Assembly (NCBI GenBank): GCA_900316625.1
Contig: ONDO01000006.1
Coordinates: forward strand, 1-64,000
From: an uncultured Lachnospiraceae bacterium
GTDB lineage: Bacteria > Bacillota > Clostridia > Lachnospirales > Lachnospiraceae
Reading direction: 5' to 3'
Length of the DNA stretch: 64,000 nucleotides
Part shown: piece by piece, positions 42,331-52,618 of the stretch
Layout: every line of letters begins with the position of its first letter
Numbering within the stretch: position 1 is the first letter of the stretch
Made by a program: the position numbers and the translations under genes
The notes under the pieces: model-generated
Told to the model about the DNA's origin: nothing
The model's database searches: none
What the model saw: only the letters and a program-made list of their open reading frames with translations

Positions 42331-43279
42331 ATTCCTCGTATGCATTAACGATTTTCTGTACAAGCGGATGACGAACAACGTCTTTTCCGGTCAGATCGAT
42401 AAAAGCAATCTCCTTAACTTTTGAAGATAATACTTTGCGGGCAACATCCAGTCCAGAGATCACTCCAGGGGCGAGATCCTTCTGGCTGGCATCACCTGTA
42501 ATCACAGCTTTGGAGCCAAAACCGATTCGGGTTAGAAACATCTTCATCTGTGCAGGTGTCGTATTCTGAGCCTCGTCTAGAATGATGAAGGAATTATCAA
42601 GAGTTCGGCCTCTCATATATGCAAGCGGAGCCACTTCAATGGCACCCTTTTCCATATTCCTCTGGAAGTTTTCCTGCCCCATGATCTGATAGAGAGCATC
42701 ATAGAGGGGACGTAAATAGGGGTCAATCTTGCTCTGCAGGTCACCGGGAAGAAAACCCAGTTTCTCGCCAGCCTCAATTGCCGGTCTGGTTAGTATAATA
42801 CGGGAAACTTCTTCTCTTTGGAAGGCTGTAACTGCCATAGCAATGGCAAGATAGGTTTTACCAGTACCGGCAGGACCTGTTCCAAAAACGATCATTGACT
42901 TACGGATGGCATCCACATAACGCTTCTGTCCAGCCGTTTTGGGTTTTACTGGTTTACCACTAATGGTATGACAGATTAAATCTGAATCCGTCTTCACCAT
43001 AATATGATCTTCCAAGTCTTCCATCGATAAACTTAGAGCATAATCGACATTCTGCTGAGTAATCTCATTCCCACGGCGGGACAATTCGTAGAGTTCATTC
43101 AGCACATGTAGTGCTTTTCCGGTATTTTCTTTGGTACCGGATATTTTCAGCACACCATCGCGAAGAACGATTGTAACATCAAGCGTTTCTTCGATAAGCC
43201 TTACATTTCCATCTAACTGTCCAAAAATATTGCCCAAATGCTCATTGGGAATATCTAAGGTTCTGATTTCTTCTGACAT
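42290..43279 (-). CDS. phoH: PhoH family P-loop ATPase
   Basis: Cytoplasmic ATPase, probably RNA-related, linked to ybeY. N-terminal KH-like part, then Walker A GPAGTGKTYLA near 133, LTRPAIEAGEKLGFLPGDL, and Walker B FIILDEAQNTTPAQ. 329 residues with a basic C-terminus (KKQRSPRKKN). TAATG overlap with the pdp gene at its start; the next gene begins inside its last codons. Confidence 0.95.
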   Translation of the reverse strand: MSEEIRTLDIPNEHLGNIFGQLDGNVRLIEETLDVTIVLRDGVLKISGTKENTGKALHVLNELYELSRRGNEITQQNVDYALSLSMEDLEDHIMVKTDSDLICHTISGKPVKPKTAGQKRYVDAIRKSMIVFGTGPAGTGKTYLAIAMAVTAFQREEVSRIILTRPAIEAGEKLGFLPGDLQSKIDPYLRPLYDALYQIMGQENFQRNMEKGAIEVAPLAYMRGRTLDNSFIILDEAQNTTPAQMKMFLTRIGFGSKAVITGDASQKDLAPGVISGLDVARKVLSSKVKEIAFIDLTGKDVVRHPLVQKIVNAYEEYEKKQRSPRKKNS

Positions 43280-44589
43280 TAAGTAAATTCTCCGAGTATA
43301 AGTTTTACTGGCTCTGTCTTCTCCTTAGACATTACGAAGGCCTTCCTGATCAGTTGAAAAGCCTCTTCCCTTCCATCCTTGGGATTCCAGTGAACCTCCA
43401 GTAAGGGATCCCCTTTCTTCACATAATCTGCGACCTTGGCATGAAGTACAATGCCAGCCGTTTCATCGATACTGTCCCCCTTCTCCTTACGGCCGCCACC
43501 CAGCATCATCACTGCGGTGCCGAGAGCCTTGGCGTCGATCAGTTTGATATAGCCGTCTTCTTCCGCAGTGATCACATCGATTCGTTCTGCCCGGGGGAAA
43601 GAAGCGGGCATATCAACGAGTTTTCCAGCCGACGCATCGCCCTGTAAAACGACCCATTCACGGAATTTCGCATAAGCCTTTCCGTTATTCACCTGCTCTT
43701 CCATCAGTTTTCTCGCATCCGACAGATTATCGGTTCGATCTGCCAGAAGAAGCATATAAGAACCCAGCTTATAGACAACTTCCATCAGGTCATCCGGGCC
43801 TTGTCCGTGCAGGGCCATAATAGCCTCCTTGACCTCCAGAATATTACCGATGGCATATCCCAGGGGCTCTTCCATCGAAGTAATCACAGCTGCCATGGAC
43901 TTTCCACAGGACTTTCCGATGGTAATCATAAGCTTGGCAAGATGGCTTGCATCCTCCAGATTGGTCATAAAAGCACCAGATCCACAGGTAACATCGAGCA
44001 CTACCCCATCACAACCAGAAGCAAGTTTCTTGGACATAATGGAAGATGCGATCAGAGGAATGCTCTGAACAGTATCCGTTGCATCACGCAGAGCATATAA
44101 TATGCCATCTGCAGGTGCAAGGTCACCCGTTTGTTCCGAGATTGCAATCTTATGCTCACGAATCATATTTACATAATCATCCATGGAATCCGGTGACGAA
44201 AATGGATGAATGCAGGCCAGCTTATCTATCGTACCTCCGGTAAAGCCCAGACCACGACCGGACATCTTACTTACAGGAACGTCAAGACTTGCAATGATAG
44301 GGGCAAGTACCAGCGTTGTCTTATCACCGACACCACCGGAAGAATGCTTATCAATCTTCTTTCCCGGTACGCTAGACAGATCCAGGATCTTACCGGAATC
44401 TCTCATCGCAAATGTAAGGCTTGTCGCTTCCTGATCCGTCATTCCTTGAAAACAAACTGCCATAAGGAAAGCAGACATCTGATAATCCGGAATTTCACCG
44501 GACATAATTCCCTTGATGATAAAAGAAATCTCATCGGAAGTTAATTCAAGTCCACATTTCTTTTTTTCAATCAGATCTACCATTCTCAT
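43279..44589 (-). CDS. pdp: Pyrimidine-nucleoside phosphorylase
   Basis: Splits uridine or thymidine with phosphate in salvage. KHSSGGVGDKTTLVLAPI, SGRGLGFTGGTIDKL and the C-terminal KKGDPLLEVHWN domain are typical of the type II nucleoside phosphorylase family; 436 residues. GAGG eight bases before the first ATG at 44589, with a second ATG two codons later. No other salvage gene is adjacent. The choice between Pdp and DeoA specificity is by usual Firmicute type. Confidence 0.93.
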   Translation of the reverse strand: MRMVDLIEKKKCGLELTSDEISFIIKGIMSGEIPDYQMSAFLMAVCFQGMTDQEATSLTFAMRDSGKILDLSSVPGKKIDKHSSGGVGDKTTLVLAPIIASLDVPVSKMSGRGLGFTGGTIDKLACIHPFSSPDSMDDYVNMIREHKIAISEQTGDLAPADGILYALRDATDTVQSIPLIASSIMSKKLASGCDGVVLDVTCGSGAFMTNLEDASHLAKLMITIGKSCGKSMAAVITSMEEPLGYAIGNILEVKEAIMALHGQGPDDLMEVVYKLGSYMLLLADRTDNLSDARKLMEEQVNNGKAYAKFREWVVLQGDASAGKLVDMPASFPRAERIDVITAEEDGYIKLIDAKALGTAVMMLGGGRKEKGDSIDETAGIVLHAKVADYVKKGDPLLEVHWNPKDGREEAFQLIRKAFVMSKEKTEPVKLILGEFT

Positions 44590-44598
44590 AGCAAAACC

Positions 44599-45720
44599 TC
44601 ACGGATTCAGAACATAATTCTTCCTAACAACAGGACTAAGCATCTTATGCACCGGGTCATAAGCGATCACTGACAATACATGATTACCCTCTATCATGGG
44701 AATTGGCTCAATATAATGTGAACTATTCACTGTCGGGTCTGTATTGTCCCAGGTGTAATAGATATCCGTGCCGGGAGTGGTCGATATGCTAATCACATTA
44801 CCCATGCTGTAGCTACCAGAATCCGGTGTTACAAGAGGCGCATCCGGAGCGGAATAAGAGATCAGATACTTTTGCTTAGTAACCTGACCAAAGATTCCAG
44901 ACTTAGACTTACAGACAGCTGCAACGAAAGTCGTGCCATCCTTCAGTAAGATCGGCTCCGAATAGAGTTCACCATAAGACCCGGTCGGATCATTACCATC
45001 CGTTGTGTAATAGATATCAAGCCCCTTGGGTGCAGTCAGTCTCAACTGCTGATCCGTATCATAGTTTCCAGCCTTGATGGAGAATACGACACTGTCTGTC
45101 ACATAGTCATCGAAAAGTAAGAGAACCTTCTCATCCTTAACCGTCTTCTTAAGTGAAGCGATCTTATCCATCTCTTCATCCTTCGCATAGAGTTCAAGCA
45201 GAGAACGATAAGCATCAACGTCACTGTTATTGATACTGACAGCTTGCTCAAGGGCTGATTTGGCGGCTTCGGAATCATTCTTCGCAGCATAAGCACGGCC
45301 TAGAAGAGCATAGACTTCACTGGTCTTTTTCTTCAGGCTCGCCTTCTCGAGAATTGCTACCGCCTGATTGTAATTCCCACTACTATAGGCACTGGTACCA
45401 CGTTTCATCAAACCAGAATACGATTCGGAATAGATATTGATGCCCTCAATGATACCGATGACCAGGAAAAGAGTAAGCACAAAAGCAAAGATGTAACGTC
45501 TCTTGCTCTGTGACAGCCCCTTCTTACCTGAAGACTTTGTTTTCGGGATGGACGATATGGAATTTTCATCATTTGAAGGAGCTTCCTTCTCTTTCAGCAT
45601 GGATGGAATAATGTCCTCGTCCAGAACATTGTAATCCGGAACGATCTGAACCGCCTGCCCACACTGGGGACAATAGAGAAGAGAATCCTCAAATTCTGCT
45701 TTACATTTTGAACAAATCAT
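44599..45720 (-). CDS. Zinc-ribbon, TPR and chitobiase-like repeat membrane protein
   Basis: Function unknown. Zinc ribbon from Cys3, Cys6, Cys17 and Cys20 (CSKC, CPQC), a linker, a membrane helix near 77-97 (YIFAFVLTLFLVIGIIEGI), TPR-like helices about 105-190 (SGNYNQAVAILEKASL, GRAYAAKNDSEAAK), then two Fn3-associated/chitobiase C-terminal-type repeats with the shared DIYYTxDxxDPT motif (near 232 and 312). The outer half could bind wall sugars. Such proteins are common in clostridia. Confidence 0.82.
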   Translation of the reverse strand: MICSKCKAEFEDSLLYCPQCGQAVQIVPDYNVLDEDIIPSMLKEKEAPSNDENSISSIPKTKSSGKKGLSQSKRRYIFAFVLTLFLVIGIIEGINIYSESYSGLMKRGTSAYSSGNYNQAVAILEKASLKKKTSEVYALLGRAYAAKNDSEAAKSALEQAVSINNSDVDAYRSLLELYAKDEEMDKIASLKKTVKDEKVLLLFDDYVTDSVVFSIKAGNYDTDQQLRLTAPKGLDIYYTTDGNDPTGSYGELYSEPILLKDGTTFVAAVCKSKSGIFGQVTKQKYLISYSAPDAPLVTPDSGSYSMGNVISISTTPGTDIYYTWDNTDPTVNSSHYIEPIPMIEGNHVLSVIAYDPVHKMLSPVVRKNYVLNP

Positions 45721-45733
45721 AGATACCCGTTAT

Positions 45734-46579
45734 TTAGAATAAATCGACAGCGTCCACACAATTCTTCATCAGCATAGCAATCGTCATAGGTCCAACTCCA
45801 CCGGGAACCGGGGTGATCTTACTTACCTTAGGAAGCATATCCTCATAATCTACATCCCCACAGAGTTTACCATTTTCATCTCTGTCCATTCCGACATCAA
45901 TTACAACCGCATTCTCTTTGACATCCTTTGCCTTAAAGAATTTGGGCTTACCAATGGCAGCAATAAGAATATCGGCACGGGAAGTAACTTCCGATAGATT
46001 CCTGGTATGAGAATGTGCGATGGTAACCGTGCAATTTTCACGAAGAAGGAGCATAGCCATGGGCTTTCCAACGATATTGGAACGGCCTACGATAACAGCA
46101 TTTGCACCATCCAGCTCTACTCCTGAGCGCTTTAAGAGTTCGATAATACCAGCCGGTGTACAGGAGACAAAACCGGGATTACCAATGGAGAGATTTCCCA
46201 CACTCACCGGGTGGAAACCATCGACATCCTTCTTAGGATCAATGCGAAGAAGGACCTTCTCACTGTCGATGTGCTTGGGAAGGGGAAGCTGAACCAGGAT
46301 TCCCTGGCAATCTTCTCTCTCATTCAGGTCATCAATCAGTTTTAAGAGTTCTTCTTCACTGGTTTCTTCCGGAAGCTCGTAGCTTAAGGAACGAATTCCT
46401 ACATACTCACAAGCCTTTTTCTTGTTACGGACATAGACCTGACTTGCAGAATCATTGCCGACAAGGATAACGGCAAGACTAACCTCCTTGCCTTCTTCCT
46501 TTAATTTGTTAACACGATCTCTCAACTCGTCTTTGATCGTCTGTGAGATGAATTTTCCATCGATAATCTTTTCTTCCAT
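45734..46579 (-). CDS. folD: Methylenetetrahydrofolate dehydrogenase / cyclohydrolase FolD
   Basis: Interconverts methylene-, methenyl- and formyl-tetrahydrofolate using NADP. YVRNKKKACEYVGI contains the catalytic Lys; QGILVQLPLPKHID and GRSNIVGKPMAMLL are FolD signatures. 281 residues. It follows fhs by 11 bases, pairing two consecutive one-carbon steps. Confidence 0.97.
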   Translation of the reverse strand: MEEKIIDGKFISQTIKDELRDRVNKLKEEGKEVSLAVILVGNDSASQVYVRNKKKACEYVGIRSLSYELPEETSEEELLKLIDDLNEREDCQGILVQLPLPKHIDSEKVLLRIDPKKDVDGFHPVSVGNLSIGNPGFVSCTPAGIIELLKRSGVELDGANAVIVGRSNIVGKPMAMLLLRENCTVTIAHSHTRNLSEVTSRADILIAAIGKPKFFKAKDVKENAVVIDVGMDRDENGKLCGDVDYEDMLPKVSKITPVPGGVGPMTIAMLMKNCVDAVDLF

Positions 46580-46590
46580 AGAGTCCTCAT

Positions 46591-48261
46591 TTAGAAAAGT
46601 CCGGTGATCACACCATCATCAGTTACATCGATATTATTAGCAGCAGGTGTCTTCGGAAGACCCGGCATGGTCATAATATTACCAGTTACAGCAACAATAA
46701 ATCCTGCTCCGGCAGAGGCATATACTTCACGTACATGAAGGGTGAAGTCAGAAGGTCTGCCAAGAAGACTAGCATCATCCGATAAGGAATACTGCGTCTT
46801 CGCAACACAGATCGGGAAATTGCCCATTCCAAGATCCGTAAGATGTGCCAGTTCCTTTTCTGCAGCCTTGGAGAACTCAACACCAGACGCACCATAGATT
46901 TCCTTTGCAATCTTCTCGAGCTTGTCCTTCAGAGGAAGTTCATCTTCATAGAGAGTATGGAAATCAGACTTCTTGTTTTCAAGAGTATAGAGGACCTTCT
47001 CAGCAAGCTCTACACCACCTTCACCGCCCTTTTCCCATACCTTGGAAAGTGCGAATTCACAGCCTCTCTCTTCACAGAACTTCTGGATATAGTCGGTTTC
47101 TTCCTTGGTATCCGTAAGGAATGCGTTCAGAGTCACTACAACCGGTACGCCATACTTCTGAAGATTTTCAATATGCTTCTCTAAGTTTACAATACCACGC
47201 TTTACAGCTTCTACATTCGGTGCAGTAAGCTCCGTCTTAGGGACGCCACCGTTATACTTCAGAGAACGAACAGTGGAAACAAGAACTACTGCATCCGGCT
47301 TAAGGCCTGCCATACGACACTTGATATCAAAGAATTTCTCAGCGCCAAGATCCGCACCGAAGCCTGCCTCGGTAATAACGTAATCTGCAAGCTTTAATGC
47401 GGTCCTGGTTGCTCTAACAGAGTTACAGCCATGTGCAATATTCGCAAAAGGTCCACCGTGTACAATGGCAGGTGTATGCTCAATGGTCTGAATGAGATTC
47501 GGCTTCATTGCATCCTTAAGAAGAGCTGCCATAGAGCCAACAGCATTCAGATCCTTTGCTGTAACAGGATCTCCATTGAAGTTATAAGCAACAATAATTC
47601 TTCCAAGTCTTTCCTTCAGATCATGAAGGTCATCCGCAAGACAGAGGATTGCCATGATTTCAGATGCTACGGTGATAATGAAATGGTCTTCTCTTACCAT
47701 ACCATCTGACTTGGCACCGAGACCAATGACAATGTTACGAAGTGCTCTGTCATTCATATCGAGGCAACGCTTCCAGACAACACGTCTGGGATCAATGCCT
47801 AACTGGTTTCCCTGCTGAATATGATTATCAAGAAGTGCAGCAAGCAGGTTATTGGCAGAAGTAATCGCATGGAAATCTCCTGTAAAGTGCAGGTTCAAGT
47901 CTTCCATGGGGAGCACCTGAGCATATCCGCCGCCGGCAGCACCACCCTTGATGCCGAAGCAAGGTCCAAGCGAGGGTTCACGAAGTGCAAGGCATGCCTT
48001 CTTGCCAAGCTTCGCGAAAGCTTCTGCAAGTCCAATAGACTGTGTCGTCTTTCCTTCTCCGGCAGGTGTAGGATTCACTGCTGTAACCAGAATCAGCTTA
48101 CCATCAGGACGTCCTTCAATAGAATGCAGGAATTCATCTGAGAATTTTGCCTTATATTTACCATAAAGTTCCAAGTCATCCAGGCTAATGCCCATGTCCT
48201 CAGCTACTTTGGTGATAGGATAAAGCTCTGTTTCCTGTGCGATCTCGATATCCGACTTCAT
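46591..48261 (-). CDS. fhs: Formate-tetrahydrofolate ligase
   Basis: ATP-dependent formation of 10-formyl-tetrahydrofolate, used for purines and, in acetogens, CO2 fixation. P-loop [11 protein letters not shown] near 63-73; [25 protein letters not shown] block and [12 protein letters not shown] are diagnostic; 556 residues. AAGGAG nine bases upstream. No other Wood-Ljungdahl gene is in the window, so a biosynthetic role is the safer reading. Confidence 0.97.
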   Translation of the reverse strand: MKSDIEIAQETELYPITKVAEDMGISLDDLELYGKYKAKFSDEFLHSIEGRPDGKLILVTAVNPTPAGEGKTTQSIGLAEAFAKLGKKACLALREPSLGPCFGIKGGAAGGGYAQVLPMEDLNLHFTGDFHAITSANNLLAALLDNHIQQGNQLGIDPRRVVWKRCLDMNDRALRNIVIGLGAKSDGMVREDHFIITVASEIMAILCLADDLHDLKERLGRIIVAYNFNGDPVTAKDLNAVGSMAALLKDAMKPNLIQTIEHTPAIVHGGPFANIAHGCNSVRATRTALKLADYVITEAGFGADLGAEKFFDIKCRMAGLKPDAVVLVSTVRSLKYNGGVPKTELTAPNVEAVKRGIVNLEKHIENLQKYGVPVVVTLNAFLTDTKEETDYIQKFCEERGCEFALSKVWEKGGEGGVELAEKVLYTLENKKSDFHTLYEDELPLKDKLEKIAKEIYGASGVEFSKAAEKELAHLTDLGMGNFPICVAKTQYSLSDDASLLGRPSDFTLHVREVYASAGAGFIVAVTGNIMTMPGLPKTPAANNIDVTDDGVITGLF

Positions 48262-48267
48262 ACTCGA

Positions 48268-51015
48268 TTACTCCTTTTTGTTAAGCATATCTTCCAGGTC
48301 CTGAGGGGACATCAAAACTCTTCTCGGTTTCGTGCCTTCCTCTGGTCCAACTACCCCAAATTCCTCTAACTGGTCCATGATTCTCGCAGCTCGGTTAAAT
48401 CCCATTTTGAATTTACGCTGCAACATACCGATGGAACCTTTTTCTTTATCAATAATAAGGCGAGCCGCCTCAGCAAAATACTCATCTCTGCCATCGGAGA
48501 ATCCAGAGCCGCCACCATCAATGGAGGTATAGCCTTCTTGTGACTCTGCCTCTTCCATCTTCTGCTGAATCTCTAACTGTTCTTCATCTGCGTCAACTGA
48601 ATTATGCTTCTTAATGAAGTTTACTACATCCGATACTTCATCATCCGAGCAGAAAGCGCCCTGCAATCGAATCGGCTTGGAAAGTCCCTGTGGATAATAG
48701 AGCATATCGCCCTTACCCAGCAACTTCTCAGCGCCAACCATATCAAGAATGGTTCTCGAATCCACGCCGGAAGTTACAGAGAAAGCAATTCGGCTCGGCA
48801 TATTCGCCTTGATCAAACCTGTAATGACATTAACAGAAGGTCTCTGAGTTGCAATCACAAGATGAATTCCTGCCGCTCTTGCCAGCTGTGCCAGTCGACA
48901 GATGGCTTCTTCTACTTCATTCGAAGATACCATCATCAGATCTGCAAGCTCGTCTACGATAACCACAAGCTGAGGCATCTTCTTAACGGCGATTTCGACC
49001 TCTTCACCATTATTCATGATTTTCATCTTACCATCATGAATCTTGTCGTTATAGCCCTTCATATCACGAACGCCAGTGTCCGCAAACTTCTTATAACGAT
49101 CGGTCATCTCTGCAACAGCCCACTGAAGCGCTGCGGAAGCCCTCTTGGGATCTGTAACGACAGGTACCAGAAGATGAGGAATTCCGTTATAAACCGAAAG
49201 TTCTACAACCTTGGGATCGATCATGATGAATTTTACCTCTTCCGGCTTCGCGTGGTAGAGGATACTCATGATAATGGTATTAATACAAACCGACTTACCG
49301 GAACCGGTTGCACCGGCTATCAGAAGGTGAGGCATCTTTGCAATATCAGAGATAATAACCTGTCCACCGATATCCTTACCAACTGCAAAGGCAATTCTGG
49401 ATTTTGCTGTTCGAAATTCATTCGATTCTACAAGATCTCGGAATGCAACCATCTCTGTTTCCTTATTGGGGACTTCGATACCGACGACATCACGACCGGG
49501 AACCGGTGCTTCAATTCGAATATCTGTAGCTGCCAGGTTCATCTTAATATCATCTGTCAGATTCACGATACGGGAAACCTTCACACCAACAGAAGGTTTG
49601 AATTCATATCGGGTTACTGTCGGACCATTCACATAAGAGATATCACCGTCAATGGAGATACCAAAATTGTTCAGTGTGTTCTTCAGGCGTTCTGCAGTCT
49701 GCCTGTAGATGCTACTGCCACTTCCTGAAGAATTCTTGCCCTTACGAAGCAGGTCCACCGGAGGGAAGACATATTCATGATGAACAGGAGCTTTCTCCGT
49801 ATCTGCACTATTCGGTGCGACTGTCTGATTCGATGAAAATGCATTCGGAAACGGATTATCCGATGTTACATCATGAACACGAACTTCAGTAATTTCCTGA
49901 GGCTCAAGAACCGGAGGCTCTTCTTCCGTCACAGGAGCGACCTCATCCATCTGCGGTGTAAGAACTTCTTCCGCAGGGATTGCCGCCGCCTCATGATGGA
50001 AGGGATCAAAAGGACTAACCGGAGTAGCTTCTTTCTGGTATTCCTCTGCTTTGAGATCAATGACATCCACATCGCTCACTGGCTGATCCTGCATATGCAT
50101 AAGACTCTGTGCCGTGATTTCAGAGATCTCATCGGACATATGATTGATATCATTCACTCTGGGTTCGATCTTGGTATTCAGAGTTACTCCACTGGCACGA
50201 CGTTCAGACCGATCTGCATTTGGATCTGTATTTAATACCTGCTCTCGAACCTGTCTTACACGTCTACCATTATGAATATTCGACTGAGGTTCCCGCTCAT
50301 AGTTTCCGGTTCTACGTCTCATACGTACATCGGAAGAAGCGTCGATGATTTCAAGCGGTGCCTCATCAAGTTCCTGTTGTCTGCGTTCTTCTCTGGCTGC
50401 TTTCTTAGCCTTATAGATCTTCCTCTTTTCAAGGAATTTCTCGATTCCGGACTTCTCAGTAATCAGGATCAGCATCACAATAAGAATTATGATATCTAAG
50501 ATGACACCGAAGGCCATTCCGAAGGCTGTGACGAAAATCTCAGCAAAGAGTGCTCCGAAGAATCCACCGCCCAGGTGGCTCTCCATACTGAGAAAATACC
50601 CCTTTACCGGTCCTACATAATCGGACTTATGCATGAATAGTTCTATAAGAACAGCAAAGAAGACATAAAAGATACCAGCATAGATCAATTTTCTTTTTGC
50701 GAAGGCATTGTCTCTATTCGAAAACCAGAAGAATGAACCAAGTCCAAGCAGAATCGGCAGGAAATAGTTCATGGTTCCAAATAAACCAAAGAGAAATCCC
50801 GAGATATAGGATCCCACAAGTCCACCAAAACCCAGATTACCAAGGAAAAGAAGAACCATCACTGCAAGGACTGCAAACAGGATCAAATCCTGAGTAAAAA
50901 CGGGTAGCTCCCCATAATCCTCTTCCACTACTTTTTTAGACTTTGACTTTTTACCAGTGTTCGGCTTCTTCTGTGTATTTTTCGTTTTTGACGTTTTACG
51001 ACTTCCTGACGCCAT
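48268..51015 (-). CDS. ftsK: FtsK/SpoIIIE DNA translocase
   Basis: Septal DNA pump for chromosome segregation. Four membrane helices in residues 25-200, a long Pro/Glu-rich linker (about 210-420), RecA-like motor with Walker A GATGSGKS near 567 and the following VVIVDELADLMM, and a C-terminal gamma winged helix (GSIGMLQRKFKMGFNRAARI) that reads orienting sequences. 915 residues, full length. Several such genes can exist per genome, so FtsK versus SpoIIIE is not decided. Confidence 0.96.
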   Translation of the reverse strand: MASGSRKTSKTKNTQKKPNTGKKSKSKKVVEEDYGELPVFTQDLILFAVLAVMVLLFLGNLGFGGLVGSYISGFLFGLFGTMNYFLPILLGLGSFFWFSNRDNAFAKRKLIYAGIFYVFFAVLIELFMHKSDYVGPVKGYFLSMESHLGGGFFGALFAEIFVTAFGMAFGVILDIIILIVMLILITEKSGIEKFLEKRKIYKAKKAAREERRQQELDEAPLEIIDASSDVRMRRRTGNYEREPQSNIHNGRRVRQVREQVLNTDPNADRSERRASGVTLNTKIEPRVNDINHMSDEISEITAQSLMHMQDQPVSDVDVIDLKAEEYQKEATPVSPFDPFHHEAAAIPAEEVLTPQMDEVAPVTEEEPPVLEPQEITEVRVHDVTSDNPFPNAFSSNQTVAPNSADTEKAPVHHEYVFPPVDLLRKGKNSSGSGSSIYRQTAERLKNTLNNFGISIDGDISYVNGPTVTRYEFKPSVGVKVSRIVNLTDDIKMNLAATDIRIEAPVPGRDVVGIEVPNKETEMVAFRDLVESNEFRTAKSRIAFAVGKDIGGQVIISDIAKMPHLLIAGATGSGKSVCINTIIMSILYHAKPEEVKFIMIDPKVVELSVYNGIPHLLVPVVTDPKRASAALQWAVAEMTDRYKKFADTGVRDMKGYNDKIHDGKMKIMNNGEEVEIAVKKMPQLVVIVDELADLMMVSSNEVEEAICRLAQLARAAGIHLVIATQRPSVNVITGLIKANMPSRIAFSVTSGVDSRTILDMVGAEKLLGKGDMLYYPQGLSKPIRLQGAFCSDDEVSDVVNFIKKHNSVDADEEQLEIQQKMEEAESQEGYTSIDGGGSGFSDGRDEYFAEAARLIIDKEKGSIGMLQRKFKMGFNRAARIMDQLEEFGVVGPEEGTKPRRVLMSPQDLEDMLNKKE

Positions 51016-51075
51016 TCAAATATCCATTTCTATTTTATCTTACAGCATGCAATATTTTGGGTTTTTATCTTTTTA

Positions 51076-51104
51076 ATATTACCATATCTAGATGTCCATG
51101 TCAT
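51076..51104 (-). promoter_or_regulatory. ftsK promoter
   Basis: Minus strand: ATGACA (51104-51099), 17 bases, TAATAT (51081-51076) preceded by TG one base away (extended -10). It lies directly behind the glgA terminator. Confidence 0.7.
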
Positions 51105-51139
51105 GAAAAAACACGGCATTTCCATAGGAAATGCCGTGT
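51105..51139 (-). terminator. Strong terminator after glgA
   Basis: Thirteen perfect pairs (51111-51123 with 51127-51139), three-base loop, and six T residues following on the minus strand. Starts seven bases after the glgA stop. Confidence 0.93.
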
Positions 51140-51145
51140 AAGAAA

Positions 51146-52594
51146 TCATCCGATCAGATAATGATACAGTTCTTCGTATTTGGCTTTTGAATGAGCCCAG
51201 GAATAATCCTTTGCCATACCTCTGTCAACCATATGATTCCAATCCGTTTTTTTATCGAAGAAAACAAACTTGGAATAATTAACAGCATTCAGAAGTTCAT
51301 CTCCATTGTAGTTTGCAAAGGAGAAACCATCTCCCTTATGCTCATATTCGTTAAATGGTGTAACTGTATCCTTCAGACCACCAGTCTCACGAACAATCGG
51401 TACCGTACCATAACGGAAAGAAATCAGCTGAGTAAGACCACAGGGCTCGAATCTCGAAGGCATCAGGAAAGCATCTGCGGCTGCGTAGAGCTTATGCGCC
51501 AAGCCTTCCGAATAACAGATATTTGCAGAAATCCTGTCAGGGAACTTCCATGCATAATGACGGAACATATTCTCATACTGTGATTCACCGGTACCAATCA
51601 CTACCAGCTGAGTATTCTCATCAGCAATACCTTCGATGCAGTAATTAACAAGATCAAGGCCTTTCTGGTCAGTGAGACGCGAAATCAGACCGATCATATA
51701 CTTCTTAGGATCGACCGTAAGGCCAAGCTCTTCCTGAAGTCTGGTCTTATTGACCTTCTTATTTCTTCTGAAGTCCTTCGCACTATAGTTCTTATAGATG
51801 CTCTTATCTGTTGCAGGGTCGTACATCTTGTAATCAATACCATTGATAATACCCTGCATATCGTAATGCCTTGCAGAAAGAAGTCCATCGAGCCCTTCAC
51901 CATAATAAGGTGTCTGGATTTCCTCTGCATAGGAGTCAGACACAGTTGTGATGTAATCCGCGTAAACCAGACCACCCTTAAGCATATTACCAGCTTTATT
52001 AAATTCCAGCTTGTCCGGAGTAAAGAGATTCATCGGAAGACCCGAAAGTCCCTGCAAGGTTTTCACATCCCAGACTCCCTGGAATTTCAGATTATGAATG
52101 GTCATAATCGTCTTCATTCCCCAGAAGAAGGGATTACCCTGAAACTCTGTTTTCAGATATACAGGAATCAGGCCTGTCTGCCAATCATGACAATGAATCA
52201 GTTCCGGCTGGAAACCGATAACCGGTAACATGGACAGAACCGCTTTATCAAAAAATGTAAAGCGTTCCATATCACGTCTGGTCTCACTATAGGGGTAGAA
52301 ACACTCGAAATAATCCAGATTGTCGATGAAATAATAAGTAATTCCATCCAGCTTATACTGCATTACCCCAACATACTTGTCTCCGATGAAAGGGCCACAA
52401 GTCAGATTGAAATGAGTTACATACTCAAACTTGTCCCTGTACTGAGGTGGAATGCAGGTATAATCCGGTAATACAACACGTACATCCCAGATTGAAGGAT
52501 CAAATTCCTTCGGCAGTGCACCCACAACATCTGCAAGACCACCGGTCTTAACAAAAGGTACGCATTCACTTGCAGCAAACAGAATCTTCTTCAT
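51146..52594 (-). CDS. glgA: Glycogen synthase (ADP-glucose type)
   Basis: GT5 glycosyltransferase extending alpha-1,4-glucan. ADP-glucose motif KTGGLADVVG at residues 16-25; MPSRFEPCGLTQL and RETGGLKDTV in the C-terminal domain. 482 residues. GGGGAG seven bases upstream. No glgB, glgC, glgD or glgP gene is adjacent, so it is separated from the rest of the pathway. Confidence 0.96.
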   Translation of the reverse strand: MKKILFAASECVPFVKTGGLADVVGALPKEFDPSIWDVRVVLPDYTCIPPQYRDKFEYVTHFNLTCGPFIGDKYVGVMQYKLDGITYYFIDNLDYFECFYPYSETRRDMERFTFFDKAVLSMLPVIGFQPELIHCHDWQTGLIPVYLKTEFQGNPFFWGMKTIMTIHNLKFQGVWDVKTLQGLSGLPMNLFTPDKLEFNKAGNMLKGGLVYADYITTVSDSYAEEIQTPYYGEGLDGLLSARHYDMQGIINGIDYKMYDPATDKSIYKNYSAKDFRRNKKVNKTRLQEELGLTVDPKKYMIGLISRLTDQKGLDLVNYCIEGIADENTQLVVIGTGESQYENMFRHYAWKFPDRISANICYSEGLAHKLYAAADAFLMPSRFEPCGLTQLISFRYGTVPIVRETGGLKDTVTPFNEYEHKGDGFSFANYNGDELLNAVNYSKFVFFDKKTDWNHMVDRGMAKDYSWAHSKAKYEELYHYLIG

Positions 52595-52618
52595 GTCCGA
52601 TCTCCCCTTTAGAGGTGA

